Positions 39,385 to 50,480 of a stretch of 64,000 bases of DNA are shown here, one piece after another. The DNA comes from Erythrocercus mccallii (taxonomy: Eukaryota > Chordata > Aves > Passeriformes > Dicruridae): positions 887,477 to 951,476 of the forward strand of contig VZRG01000030.1 of the NCBI GenBank assembly GCA_013397435.1, given 5' to 3'. Numbering within the stretch: position 1 is the first letter of the stretch; each line of letters starts with the position of its first letter. A model generated the notes under the pieces. The model did not search any database. It had not been told where the DNA came from and saw only the letters and a program-made list of their open reading frames with translations. A program made the position numbers and the translations under genes.

Positions 39385-40532
39385 GTGTCAGAAAAATCAA
39401 AAAACTAACAACAAGCCAGCTTTGCTAAAATTTTATACCTCTGGAAGGTAATAGTACATAAGACTCAAAATAACGCACAACAGTTCTTAGAAGATTGAAA
39501 GGGGTCTTCAGTAAAATACTTTTGCTGTAGATGACTATCTGTATCATGAGATTCAGAGTAAGCAAATGTGATATAGTGAGAGATGAAAGATGATAAATGC
39601 ATTGTATTGAATACTAAAAAGAGAAATGCTCTCCCTGCAATAAAACAAGGTCATCCAGAAAAATAGCATAGATGAGCTAAGTTAGCCTTAGGAAAGTCAT
39701 TCAAATTTGGTGCTACTACCATGTAATATTGTGAAGTGTTGTTTTTTTACAGACTTGACAAGCATCAAACCCTTCCAGGCAAAAAATCCAAATCCACCAC
39801 CCAAACACTGTCAGAAAAACAAGCAAAGGAGAGACAGTTCAGTCTGGCAGGCTTGTGGGTGATATACAGGCTTTGACATAGCATCACTCTGCACCAGGAC
39901 TATGGCATCTAAAATAGCAGCATCAAGTGCCAAGATTTGATTTCACATTTGCCAGACGCAAAATGGAAGTAGAGTTGTACAAAGCTATTTACTCAGAAAA
40001 AACTTTGATGTAGCCAAGAAATCTCTCTAAAGTTCATTCAAATATGGTTATTAGGTTTATCCATTCAAAGCCAAAGTTGCTTTTACACATTTACATAGTA
40101 TGCAATTTTAATTTTAAAATATTTGTTTTAACTATTTCCTTAATTTAGACAAAAAGGACTAAAAGAATACAACCTAAAAATATTTCGTGTTAAGCCCACA
40201 AAAATGCAGTCATTACCACTAATATGGTAGTCTGCTGATCTGTCCAGCTCTGACTGGTTCCAAACCTACACCTGTGTGTCCAAACTCTTTTGTGATGGCA
40301 GAAATTGGTACTTTAACAAAATTTCAGTCTATCCTGAGCCCATATATGGGATGATTATTTCCATTTCTAACTTGAATGAGAGAGTATTTCCAGTTGTGGT
40401 AGCCCAGAAACCACCAGTAATGATTCATACTACACAAGACAAAAATGGAAGATTCAAACAAAAATTCATACCTGAGGGACCTAGGAGACCACTGAGAACA
40501 ATGAAATATGTCCTGCACTAGATTTACTGTAG

Positions 40533-41460
40533 CTGGATTTCAGTAAAGCATTTGATATAGGGATTCTGCCTTACAATCTTAATTCAAATTGGCTTGGATA
40601 TGAGCAGAGTTACATGGACAATAAATTGTTTAAAAAAAATCTGTAAACAAAGAGTAGTGATTAATGCCACCACATAAAACTGGAAAACTATATAGTGTAG
40701 TGATATAGAGATTAATGTTCAGCAGAACCTCTTAATTTTCATCTGTGTTCAGACGATGGGCAGTAACTACCATTTTTTAATATATGTATGCATCTATAAT
40801 AAATATAGGTACTCTCACACAGAGAACAGCAAATTCATCAGTAAGAAGTCTGGAATATAGAGGTCCAGAAGCCAAGTAAGGGCAATACTGAACACTACCA
40901 TAGACACAAATTTCCAATTCTGTGTGAGAGGAAGAAGCACAATGCACCCTGGGGGATGTGCATGCTGAGGTGATACACGACCCAGCAAACCAGGGAAGAC
41001 TGACCACGATGCTCCCAGAATACCATATTCAGTTCTGTACCCCTTAGAATCTAATACTGACAAATTAGTAGTGATTCAGAGAGAAGAAAAAACCTGATGC
41101 CTATTGGTACTAATATCTAGGCCACAATTCTGCTCAAGTCAATGACAGGCACCTACACACCTTTGAGGATCAGGCCCTCAATCTCATGTAGAAGGATTTT
41201 TTTATGAAGAAAGATTAAAAGGTCTAACAGCTCAGCTAAGCTCTGACTAAAGGGAGATGTGATAACTGCCTATAAATATTTGAAGGGTATAAACATTAAG
41301 AAGGGTGATGAATTATTTAGATTGGTACAAGGGATATAACGAGGAGTAATGGGATGAAATTAAGAAAGTGAAAATTTAGGCTGCTCCCTGACAGTGAGAT
41401 ATATTTCATCTGTGAAATAATTTACACTGAGCACCGTGGAAAACTTCTATGCTAGATGTA
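40533..41460 (+). mobile_element. Ancient CR1-type LINE relic with reverse-transcriptase remnants
   Basis: Three separated signatures in the right order identify a decayed plus-strand CR1. Bases 40533-40556 translate as LDFSKAFD, the conserved CR1 reverse-transcriptase motif. Bases 40645-40683 translate as KQRVVINATT, stop, NW, matching the downstream 'QRVVINGA..W' segment but in a shifted frame. Bases 41012-41085 resemble the 'EYCIQFWAP...KLERVQRR' coding segment, and 41200-41400 match the late ORF2 region of old amniote CR1s (growth of the type ATTTGAAGGGTATAAACA, GGTATAACGAGGAGTAATGGG, GAAAATTTAGGCT, ACAGTGAGA). Stops, frameshifts and unmatched interior show a dead copy far older than the CR1 at 60112. 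It is interrupted at about 41120-41180 by another old repeat. Confidence 0.82.
41120..41180. mobile_element. Old amniote-type non-autonomous repeat nested in the CR1
   Basis: The words ccacaattctgctc, aagtcaatg, and acacctttgaggatcaggccct follow the order of a widespread turtle/crocodile/bird repeat built around 'CAAATTCTGCTC...AAGTCAATGG...CCTTTGAGGATC(T/A)GGGCCT'. I do not recall its catalogue name with certainty. Its position between two CR1 coding remnants suggests insertion into the CR1, or replacement of CR1 sequence by deletion beside it. Confidence 0.45.
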
Positions 41461-42370
41461 TTAACCTGTTATAGTCTTCCAGCAGTAATGGCAGAAATCC
41501 CATATTTTTGGGGTGGCTAAATTTAGATGAAAAAAAGTAGAAGAAAATGAGTAGAGGATTACCTTGCATTGGCCAGGAGGCTTTCTGGATAACTAATAAA
41601 TCTATTTCTCTACTTCAACCTCTCAGGCTCCTGTTCCTTTTTCTGTGCAAGAACACACATTTCCAGCATCATGTCTGTAACCCACTAAGAGAGATTGTAC
41701 AATCTTAGGAAGTGGACACAGTTTGCTTAAGAAAGAAGGAATTATACACCTTTAATTACAAGTGTACAGCAAGTATAAGGTAGAACAAGTGTCCTGAGGG
41801 AAGAACTCCAGCATTTGCAGGTAGCATTAGGACAGACTAACAATGAAGACACGAGGTTGGGGGGTAAAAGACCTAGATAGAAAATGAACTTGTATAGAAA
41901 TATCACTGAAGAGGCAATTTCATGCCTCTAAGGTTGTCATAAAAATTTTGCACTTTCATTGGTTGGCTGGTATCTGTTCCAGTAAAAGTGGAATTATCTA
42001 GTTAGAGCACAGTCTTGTCCAGTCACAAAATAGTGTTGTGTTGTGGAAAAAAGGGACTGCACTAACCAAGGAGTTTCATTGGAACTGCAGAAAAAGAGCT
42101 TCAAAGTTTAACAGAGTGTTCTTTCATCTCTGCTAGCAGTGGTCAGCTAGTACTGCAATTTACAAAGTTTTTATTTTCACTCTCTTCACAATGGATTCAC
42201 CATCATTATTTGTAAATCAAACTTGGGAAAGAATTCAGCAAATAGGATCTCAGACAGACAGCAATTTATCACTAGGCTGTTTAAAAAGCACAACAACACA
42301 AGAAGGCTGGATATCTTAGGAACACACGGAGAAGAAGATATAAAGAGATTCTGGGTGAAGAATCACAGTC
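41461..42370. other. Unique non-coding spacer
   Basis: Between the old CR1 and the ERV LTR I recognise no gene or repeat. The sequence is AT-rich and stops are frequent in all frames. Confidence 0.6.
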
Positions 42371-43506
42371 TGTGTTGGATTGGTGTGGCAAAGTTTTGGT
42401 AGTGGCATGAGGCTACAGGGTTGGCTTCTAGGAGAAACTTTAAGAACTTCCCCCATATCCAACAGAGCCAATGCAAGCTGGCTCCAAGATGAACCAGCTG
42501 TTGGTTAAGGTCATGAATGGGATATAACACCTTTGGGATTACATAGTTCCAAAAGGGGAAAATCCTGTACAACAGCAACTGTAGTCAAAGAAGAGAGGGC
42601 TAAGAGTATGTTAGAGAAGAAGGTCTGCAGACATGAAGGTCGATGAAGGACGGAGAGAAGGTGTTCAACGTGCTCCAGGTGCTCAAGCAGAGATTTCCCT
42701 GCAGCCTGTGAGGACCATGGTGAGGGAGCTGTGCCCCTGTAGCCCATGAAGGTTCGTGGTGGAACAGACATCCACCTGGAGCACACGGTGAAGATCATGT
42801 TGAGGAAGGATGTGCCTCTGCAGCCCATGGAGGTCCATGCTGGAGCAATGGAGGCCAGGGTGGAGCTCATGCAGAGCAGGTGGATGCCTAAAGGAGGCTG
42901 TGAGAAGCCCACACTGGAGCAGGATACTGTCAGGACATGGATCTGTGGAGACACACTGCGTCAGTTTTGCTGGCAGGACTTGTGACCTCACAGGGGTCCC
43001 ATGCTGGAGTAGGCTGTGCCTCAAGAATGGCACCTTGTGGAAGGGCCCCACATTGGAGCAGTTTGTGAAGAACTGCAGCCAATGGAAGGACTCACACTAG
43101 AGAAGTTCATAGAGAATTGTATCCTGTGGGAGGGACATTGCACTGGATTAGGGAAAGAGTGTGAGGAATTCTCCTCCTGCAGGAGTTGCAGCAACATGTG
43201 ATGACTTACGACAATGCCCTCTGTGCCAGCTGATGGGGAGGAGATGGTTAAGCCCAGGAAGAAGGGAAGGGTGGGGTAAAAGGTGTTTTTAAGTTTTGAT
43301 TTTATTTCTCATTATCTTACTCTGATTTGATTGGTAATAAATTAAACTAATTTCCCCAAGTCAAGTTTGTTTTTCCCTGGCCCATAATGGGTGAGTGATC
43401 TCTCCCTGTCCCTACCTTGACCCATGAATCTTCTCTCCTCTATCCAGCTAAGTGATAGAGCAACTTTGGTGGACATCTGTCACCCAGTTAGGGTCAATCT
43501 GCCATA
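42371..43506 (+). mobile_element. Solo ERV LTR, about 1.1 kb, plus strand
   Basis: The element starts TGTGTTGGATTGGTGTGGCA and ends near GGGTCAATCTGCCATA, matching from memory a long LTR common in neoavian genomes. Recognisable internal landmarks are the block containing CCAATGCAAGCTGGCTCCAAG (in pieces near 42465-42490), the GC-richer centre with recurring CCATGG and CTGGAGCAG words, TTTCTCATTATCTTACTCTGATT near 43300, the polyadenylation signal AATAAA (43337-43342), and GTGAGTGATCTCTCCCTGTCC near 43390. A CTGGAGCAG-like word recurs at about 42840, 42914, 43003, 43053, 43097 and 43142. No internal gag-pol-env follows, so it is a solo LTR. CpGs are few and no target-site duplication is evident, so it is older than the LTR at 4001. 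Frames up to 147 codons here are LTR artefacts. Confidence 0.85.
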
Positions 43507-44561
43507 GAGAGATGGGAAGAATATTTAGCTATTTGAGTTCCACTGTTGGAGAAAAATGGTTCAACTTTTAAATAATTCCATTACTTTTTATAGTCAATTA
43601 AAATGGAAGGCAGTAATAGTCAGCATATCTCAAGAATTCATCTTTAAGAAACACATCCTGAAATTTTAAAGGTCTTAATAGCTAGAACTTGCACTGTATA
43701 AGACAGGGAACAATAGCAGAAGCATATATTACATCAACTCTAACACTTAGGTTAGTGCACTGGCATACAAAAAGGCACACCTAGGTCCCAGTTTTAAAGT
43801 GTGTATATTTGTGTATGTACTAGTTTTCAATCAGTTCTCTAAATACAGCATTTTCAAGACAACAAAGAAACTTTGTAAAGACAGGCATGAATTTCTAGCA
43901 ATTAAAATGGTAACAGACAAGTTTTTTCCTCATTAGAGGCTAACAGCAGAATTCAAATGACCCAAATCACATTTTCTAACTTAGAGTGCTGCTTACTAAG
44001 TTGCAAATGCACCTTTATCTATCAAATCTATTTTTGACCAGGCTACATACTTCTCACTTTCTGATATCTGGAAAACAGAAGGCAACAGTGCTACACTTTA
44101 GGGACCATAGCCAGTATTCCAATCTAATTAATCCCGACTGTACCACTACCAGCAGTTTGCCTTTCAACTCTACTCTTGGGCAGGTAGTCAAAAAGCTTTG
44201 TACTTTCTTTCTTACTCTAAAGAACTTGTGGACCACAACCACTTATTAAAGATTTTCTTTCCTAGAACTTCAAGGAAACATGTTGAGGGAGATACATTTG
44301 AAATTAACTCCATAACATTTAGTTAAGACAAAATGTATTGCAGGAAGAAAAACAGTCAAACCTGATAAGATTTTTCTCCAGACAATGGGCACAGTTACAG
44401 TAGGGTTTTTTTCATTCTACAGTAGTCACTCCTGGCTTAGTGATCCCACACAGTATTTTTGTATTCAGCTACAAATGCATTTAAGTATTGGATTCAACCA
44501 CACTTGTATGAACAAACCCCTACCCGATTCAAATTTATGCAGTCCTAGAAAAGTCAATGAG
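43507..44561. other. Unique non-coding DNA
   Basis: No gene or repeat recognised. An 87-codon plus frame and a 62-codon minus frame overlap at about 43986-44249 and have no family features. Confidence 0.6.
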
Positions 44562-44632
44562 TCAAATTCCACTCTCGGTTGTATCTTCATTAATCCAGAG
44601 AATTTAATTGGTCTCAGTGGCTTTGCTCCAGA
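44562..44632. mobile_element. Possible old amniote palindromic repeat relic
   Basis: The words caaattccactctcggttgta, aatccagagaa, ttgg and ctttgctccagagc follow the layout of an amniote repeat of the form 'CAAATTCTGCTCTCAGTTACACC..GTAAATCCAGAGTAACTCCATTGAAGTCAATGGAGTTACTCCAGA' (pieces only recalled). The match is partial and the middle is diverged. I regard it as a relic related in style to the nested repeat at 41120. Confidence 0.38.
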
Positions 44633-47600
44633 GCATGGAACACACTTATGCATAACTTCATAGCATATAAATCAGGATGAAATATGTGTCCTGCAGTAAA
44701 CAGTGAAATAGAGTCTTCAGATCAATTTTATGACAGCCTTGCATACTTTATGACTTCAAAGCTTGAGAGACCAACAATAAAGCTCAGCAGATATTCTTGA
44801 TTTTCAACCTACATTCCACAGAAACAAACCAACCACAAACCATTCATGTCAGAACAGAACAGCTAACGCTTTATTCTAAGTGTAGATTACAGAAAATAGG
44901 GGTAGAAGTCACCTAAAGTTCCTGCCTTGTTCAACTCCTGCTCCAAGACAGTCTATATAAATCCATCATGACAGACCTCTAACACAAGTTAAAAAATCTG
45001 ATAATTGAAATTACACAACCTTGTTAAATAAAATCAATTTCAGTGTTGAACTGTCCTTCCTGCTAGAAATTACTTAAGCCCAAATCCACAAAAGGATTCT
45101 ATATTTAGAAGTAGGATTAAAGTGGGATTTAAAGTCCAGAACTGAAGTCCTCAGATTACCTATCTTGCTGTCACCAACTTTAGAGGTACAACCCTTTTCC
45201 TCAAAGTTCCCCAGACCTAAGAGTTGCATTTGATTGTACTGAGAATGCCATTTTTGGCAAGACTGAGTGACTCCGTATCTGGTTCATTTTTTCACTGTCC
45301 TGGAGTCAATCAAGAGGAAGGGCAGATGAAGGATGGAGGGATTCAGTCTAGAGCACATGGCCTTTGCAACACCATCAGATCAATTCTTGCAAACTTACAG
45401 TGCTGACTGCCTCCTTCCTTCAAAATGAAAAGGACAGAGGTAAGACAAAAAAGCTCAGCACTTCAGCCTGTCCTCTCTTACTACTTCAATCAATGGTTAA
45501 AGCACTCCAAAAATCACAGTTATGGAAATTCATTTGCAGTTTCATTCATTCAATTAGAAGAAGCACTCACTGAGGTGGTTAATTCCAATGTTGCTCACCT
45601 ACTTCCACTTAACAGGCTGGACAATGTGCATAATGAAAGTTTTTTAAAACCTAGCTCTGACATAAATAATAAAATAAAAAAAACTATGAAAAATCCATTT
45701 GATAGATCATTAGAGAGGTTATTTGGGTCACAAAGGGCCTAGAAACTGCCCTATGAGACCCCTCTGCAAAACACTTCACCTTTGTGACCTGCAACAAATA
45801 CTCATGGATCAAGGTAGTGACTGAAATGAGCACTCAGAGAGAATAGCTCTCCTGTGGACCCCAGAACCTGAAGATATTGTTAGCAAATTATGATGACCCA
45901 GAATAATTTACAGTCAAGGTATTAGGACTCTCTTAAGAGAATAGGGCATGTGTTCATGACCCCAAGGCATGTCATGACTCTGAACTTTCACCTTCCCCAC
46001 CCATACTACTCAGTGATCTTCAAGTACAAAGAAAAGGACTCCAAATTCCTTTTCAGCCTCTGCTTGTGGGGAAGTTATTATTGTTTTGGGTTGGGTTTTT
46101 TTTGGTTTTTTTGGTGTGTTGTTTGTTTTTTTTTTTAAGGAGTGACTTTTGCACTATTGCATTTCCGTTACTCTTTCAAAAGGCACTTACTATCAGAACC
46201 AATTCTACACAGGGAATTCCAAAAATAGTCAAGAAGTTACTTGTAAGCAAAGGATGACATGCTACATTTTTGTCCCACCTCTCAGTGTATAAAAAAAAAT
46301 TATTGCTGGATGGATAGTCTCTAGAGCATAGAAGCTTTTGGTAAGGTTGTAGATTCCCCTGCAGCAGTCAAACATCTAAAACAGTATTGCAGCACAGAGT
46401 GCTATAGAGATTTCTTGTTCTGTGTATCAGTCAAGTCTGTGTGCCCTACTGTAAGAAAAGTTTCAGAAATAGAAGACAACCAAGAAAAATTCTAGACTAC
46501 TTAATTATTAAAAAGACTAATCAGGAGATTGATTTTTTTATATAAAAGGGAACGCAAATATTGAAAAGAAGAAACCCCAAAAACTTCTAGAACTCACAGT
46601 TTGTGTGTAGACACCATGCCTATCAGCTCACCCAAGGTGATAGTGGGAGTGTTTCAACACAGAGCACTGATTTAATCCATGTTATCTTTAAAGATCTAAG
46701 CACTATGTGAGGAATTGGCACTATAAACAGCAAAATCATAACAGGTGCATAACAGGCACTTCTGCAAAATAATATATGGACCTCTGTCACACACACAGAT
46801 AACACATTTATAACAATAGGCAGATAACTGCAGGTTTCAGACCGTCCACTGTATGTGCTCTTGTCATGTTCAGCATCCTAGAAATTTTTCAGTCTCATCC
46901 ACAAATAAAATCATGCGCTCCTTCCTGTTTTTAGAGACCTAGAAATTAGCGAAATAAGAATAAGTGTTTAACTTAATATATTTGTCTTGATTCAGACTGT
47001 AATTTTCTCACATAATTTTTAAATATCAGATACAAGTAGCTCCCTTTAGATAGGAAGTCTGAAATCAAAGCAAAACTATATTTTCCATTTTACTTTGTGC
47101 AAACTTGTGTTAACAATATTAGATAGGAATTTCATGCATTAGTAATGACTAACTATGCAAAATCAACACCCAATCAGTCCAGACAAAAAAAACCTACTTA
47201 AATAACCAGACTAAATATTTCTTTGCTCTACAGAAAATTATCATTATAACAGAGGGAGAAGAAAAAAAAAAGAGAGAAAATAAGAAAGCCTTTGCCATAT
47301 TTCTATAATGCAAGAATAGTAGGAGCCGTGTCTAAACCTCACAAACAACTTTAGTTTTAAAAAGAAATCAAACCAAATAATAAGCTTTGGTTTTGATTGC
47401 AGCTAACATTTGAGTCAGTCAGTGGACATCAGGATGATCAATATGTCTTCAGACAACAGAAAGTTTTCTTTCTTATTCACTTTTTCATAAGTTACAAGGA
47501 TACATCAGCTTAGGGGAATCACTACAGCTGCTAAGGCATTAATAAAAGAAAACCAACTGAAAAAAACACTATCCACTGCACAGGGCAATCATGGATATGA

Positions 47601-50302
47601 CCATTTGGGTGCCTGTCAACTGCCCAGCATTGTATTGGACTTAGGCTCAGCTATGGAAGTAAAACAACAAAAAAATTCCAATTCCCCAACCAGAAACTTT
47701 CACTTCACAAGAACACCATGCTTGCTTTCTCAAAAACTTTTAAGGTGAAGCACTGACAGGGCTTAGACTTTACCAGACCTTTACAGACGCTGGTTTTCTG
47801 GAAGGAGGCTATACTGAAGCATTAGGTTTTTTTATACTCACTCTGCACTGGCACCAGCAGGAGCTGAGTAGCCGTCAGCATTAAAGACAAATCCTAGATA
47901 TGCACCTGACCCATGAAGTGTCTCACCTCGGGAAGAAAACAGAGCTGTGAGCAAAACACTGACTTGGCACCTCTGCCCTAATCTCACTGAGAGAATTTAC
48001 TTAGCTCAATTGCACCAGTTTTGCCCTCTTTCCTCACCTCTATGGGAATAAAAGCAATCGCTAATTATCTGCAAAAGATAGAGTGAAACAAAAGAGCTGA
48101 AAACTACCTTTTAAACACAGAATTAAAGTAAAGGGCAGCACAGCTTGAAGACCCATGTAGCAAATTAGACACACATCTTACCTGGACAATTGCTTCTGAT
48201 TTCTGCAGAGACTAAGTTTGCCAATTAAAAATGAACCAACAAAAAGAAACGTTTCTAACTTTTTAACACTGGCAAGAAAACCATCCTGGCATGAAAACAA
48301 AGGACTCTCTTTCCCCAGCATTTCCATCAGGGGTGCTCCAGGACTTGTTTTGTTCAGATGTTTCTCAAGCCACCAAGTAGAGGGCATTTGGGGTTTTACT
48401 ACTTGCAGCCAGTGTTTTCCAGAACACCAAAAAGCAAGGAATCCAATGGTGTTCAAACAGGGCTGGCACTGTAGTTTGAGGAAGTTCCCTGCTGAGCAGG
48501 AGTAAGGAACATTGAGCATTTAAAGGGACCGCAAAACACACTTAAATATGGGGAGGAGGTAAAACTGGAGCTGTCCCCAACACATTAGGGCACAAACTGA
48601 CAACTACTTGTAGGTACCCACTCAGCAGCAGATGGCTTGGAAGCAGATGGGTGTAGAGAATGCAAAATACTTTGTGTGTATAAACCAAAACCGGGAATTT
48701 GGTGGTGATTTCACCCAGTCAAGGCAGTAGTGTAACATCCAAGTAGCTCATGACCATTTTGAAGACCTCAGTGTCCTTCTTTCCCAGAAGCCTGTAGTGA
48801 AAGGAGTGATATCTCATTTAACACAGCTTCTGACTACTGCTAACACCATTATTTCCTAGTGGTTCACAACTATGAAGTACATGGCATTTTTCGAAGACAT
48901 GCACATCAGAGTTAAGAGTCATTGGTTTTACAGAGGGAAGGAGAATTTGAGAAAAGGGAAGAAATGAAGAATATTAAAAATACAAGAGGAGAGAGCAAAC
49001 CAGACATGGATTAGAGAGAGGAAAGCACAGGTTGGGAAGAAGAAACCGGTTCAGAAGACAAATATGGTAGGGATCAGGGACTAAAGTTAAGACTGGGAAA
49101 CCTATGAATGCACTTAGCAGAAAAAGAAAAAAGAAAATGGAATCATTCCAAGTGAATTAAGACTTTAAAAATCAACTGAAAATGAGTGGCCTGCCGAGCT
49201 ACATTCATCAGATATTAGTGACATTTCACCACTATTTGTCAAATTTATTCTATAAATACTATTGGCCGCCATAGCTGGTCAAGTACTCTCCAGCAAACAT
49301 ATTGTTTAAAAATATTAAATAAAGTAATTCAATAGTTCATCCAGCTCTTATTTATCCAGTTATATCATCCATTCAAAGGGAGGCTGCATTTTTGTTAAAT
49401 TTGTTAACTGGAATGAGTGTTGTGACAGAGAGGTTAGCCCTTTGTAGCTGAAGTACATATGGGTCGTATCCACAGGAATAAGTGAAGGAAACTGGCAACA
49501 CTACAATTAACTACCCAACCCAGCAAACAGAACATAACCAGGTTTTTCTTTCTTTATAATATGCAAGCATGGGTGATTTTCCTCTTTGTAGTAAGAGTAG
49601 TCCTTTGCCTAATAAATGTCAACTTCTGACATCCAGATTACAGCAATTAAACTCCTTTGGTGCTAAATTCAAAGTTGCAGTTACCATCAGGAAATTTATT
49701 TCTGGTCTGTTTAAATACACTGGTGCTTTGTCAGATTATCATGTTCCTTGTTACTGGAAAGGCATGTGATGAGGTAACTTGCACCTCAGTACATATTCAA
49801 ACCAATTTTCACTACTGTTACAGGGTAGCATGTTTTCTCCACATACCATGTTTTCCATCCCAAAATATATAAGGAGTAAAGTATGAGTTCCTAATATATT
49901 TTGTTCAGGGAACATCTAATAACATCTCTAAAATGAACTATATTCAAAACTGAAGACATACATTAAGATAAAGTTTGGATTCAGAGTAAACCATCAAATA
50001 TTAGGAAAATGTCACGTTTAATGCTCTACATGTGACCTTACTTTAGACCTCTGGTATACATATGTACAATGCAATCTTTAAAATGCAATTGCATAAGAAG
50101 TTTCCACACGACCCCTCCTTCAATCTATGCACAAGCTCAATGTCGCTCTGGGACTAAATTAGCTATTCAATATTTCTTTTCATCCTCTTCATTCAACATG
50201 TAGTCTCACCTTATTTACTGCATAACATTCATTCCCTGCTCTGAATACCTAATTATTAATTTCCTCATGGGCTTTTGTGTGGCACTCATCACTACGGTAT
50301 CT
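44633..50302. other. Unique non-coding DNA
   Basis: No gene or repeat recognised apart from the T/G tract at 46081-46136 and an A-rich patch near 47260. Overlapping frames on opposite strands at 48178-48519 (113 codons minus) and 48218-48505 (95 plus) are chance. Bases 49200-49440 have an enhancer-like mix of AT-rich sites but no specific motif cluster that I would defend. Confidence 0.6.
46081..46136. repeat. Strand-asymmetric T/G-only tract, 56 bases
   Basis: Every base from 46081 to 46136 is T or G, ending in 11 or more T. Two GGG triplets and several GG pairs are present, but they are too few and too spread to predict a stable quadruplex. On the opposite strand it is a pure A/C tract. 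Confidence 0.9.
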
Positions 50303-50480
50303 GATGTTTCACAAATATTAATGAATTTATCTTCCAGGCCTTTGAGACAAGCTAATAATACTTTCTTCATTTTGCAGCTGGTGAAAGGGGAACAAAGACC
50401 TTGGGAATTACCTGTGACCAAAGAGAGAAGTGAGGAGCAAAGCTTAGAGCTGCAGGTTCCCCAGATTTGCAAAGCAAGAC
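50303..50480 (+). mobile_element. MIR/L2-type CORE-SINE relic, plus strand
   Basis: The sequence follows MIR/L2 consensus order from memory: TTTCACAAATATTAATGAATTTAT (in parts), then a TGAGACAAG spacer, TAATAATACTTTCTTCATTTTGCAG, a diverged GAAA block, CCTTGGGAATTACCTGTGACC (in place of CTTGCCCAAGGTCAC), GAGCAAAGCTTAGAGCTG and GGTTCCCCAGAT (in place of the AACCCAG(G)TCT segment). Divergence is heavy, as expected for an element that predates birds. The 142-codon plus frame across it (50267-50695) is chance and not a gene. Confidence 0.6.

Larger units (their letters stand above)
37726..40532. other. Unique non-coding DNA
   Basis: An 18-base A run lies at 38068-38085, followed by an A-rich stretch to about 38143. 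A palindrome cluster sits at 39351-39384. The 81-codon plus-strand frame at 40276-40521 ends just before the old CR1 and has no match that I recognise. It could include upstream CR1 sequence too decayed to identify, but I cannot show this. Confidence 0.6.

Noticed and set aside
42511..42954. 147-codon minus-strand open frame, longest in the window
   Set aside because: It lies wholly inside the ERV LTR, overlaps open frames on both strands, and follows from the GC-richer tandem centre.
46081..46136. G-quadruplex
   Set aside because: Only two GGG triplets occur close together; four G-runs with short loops are lacking.
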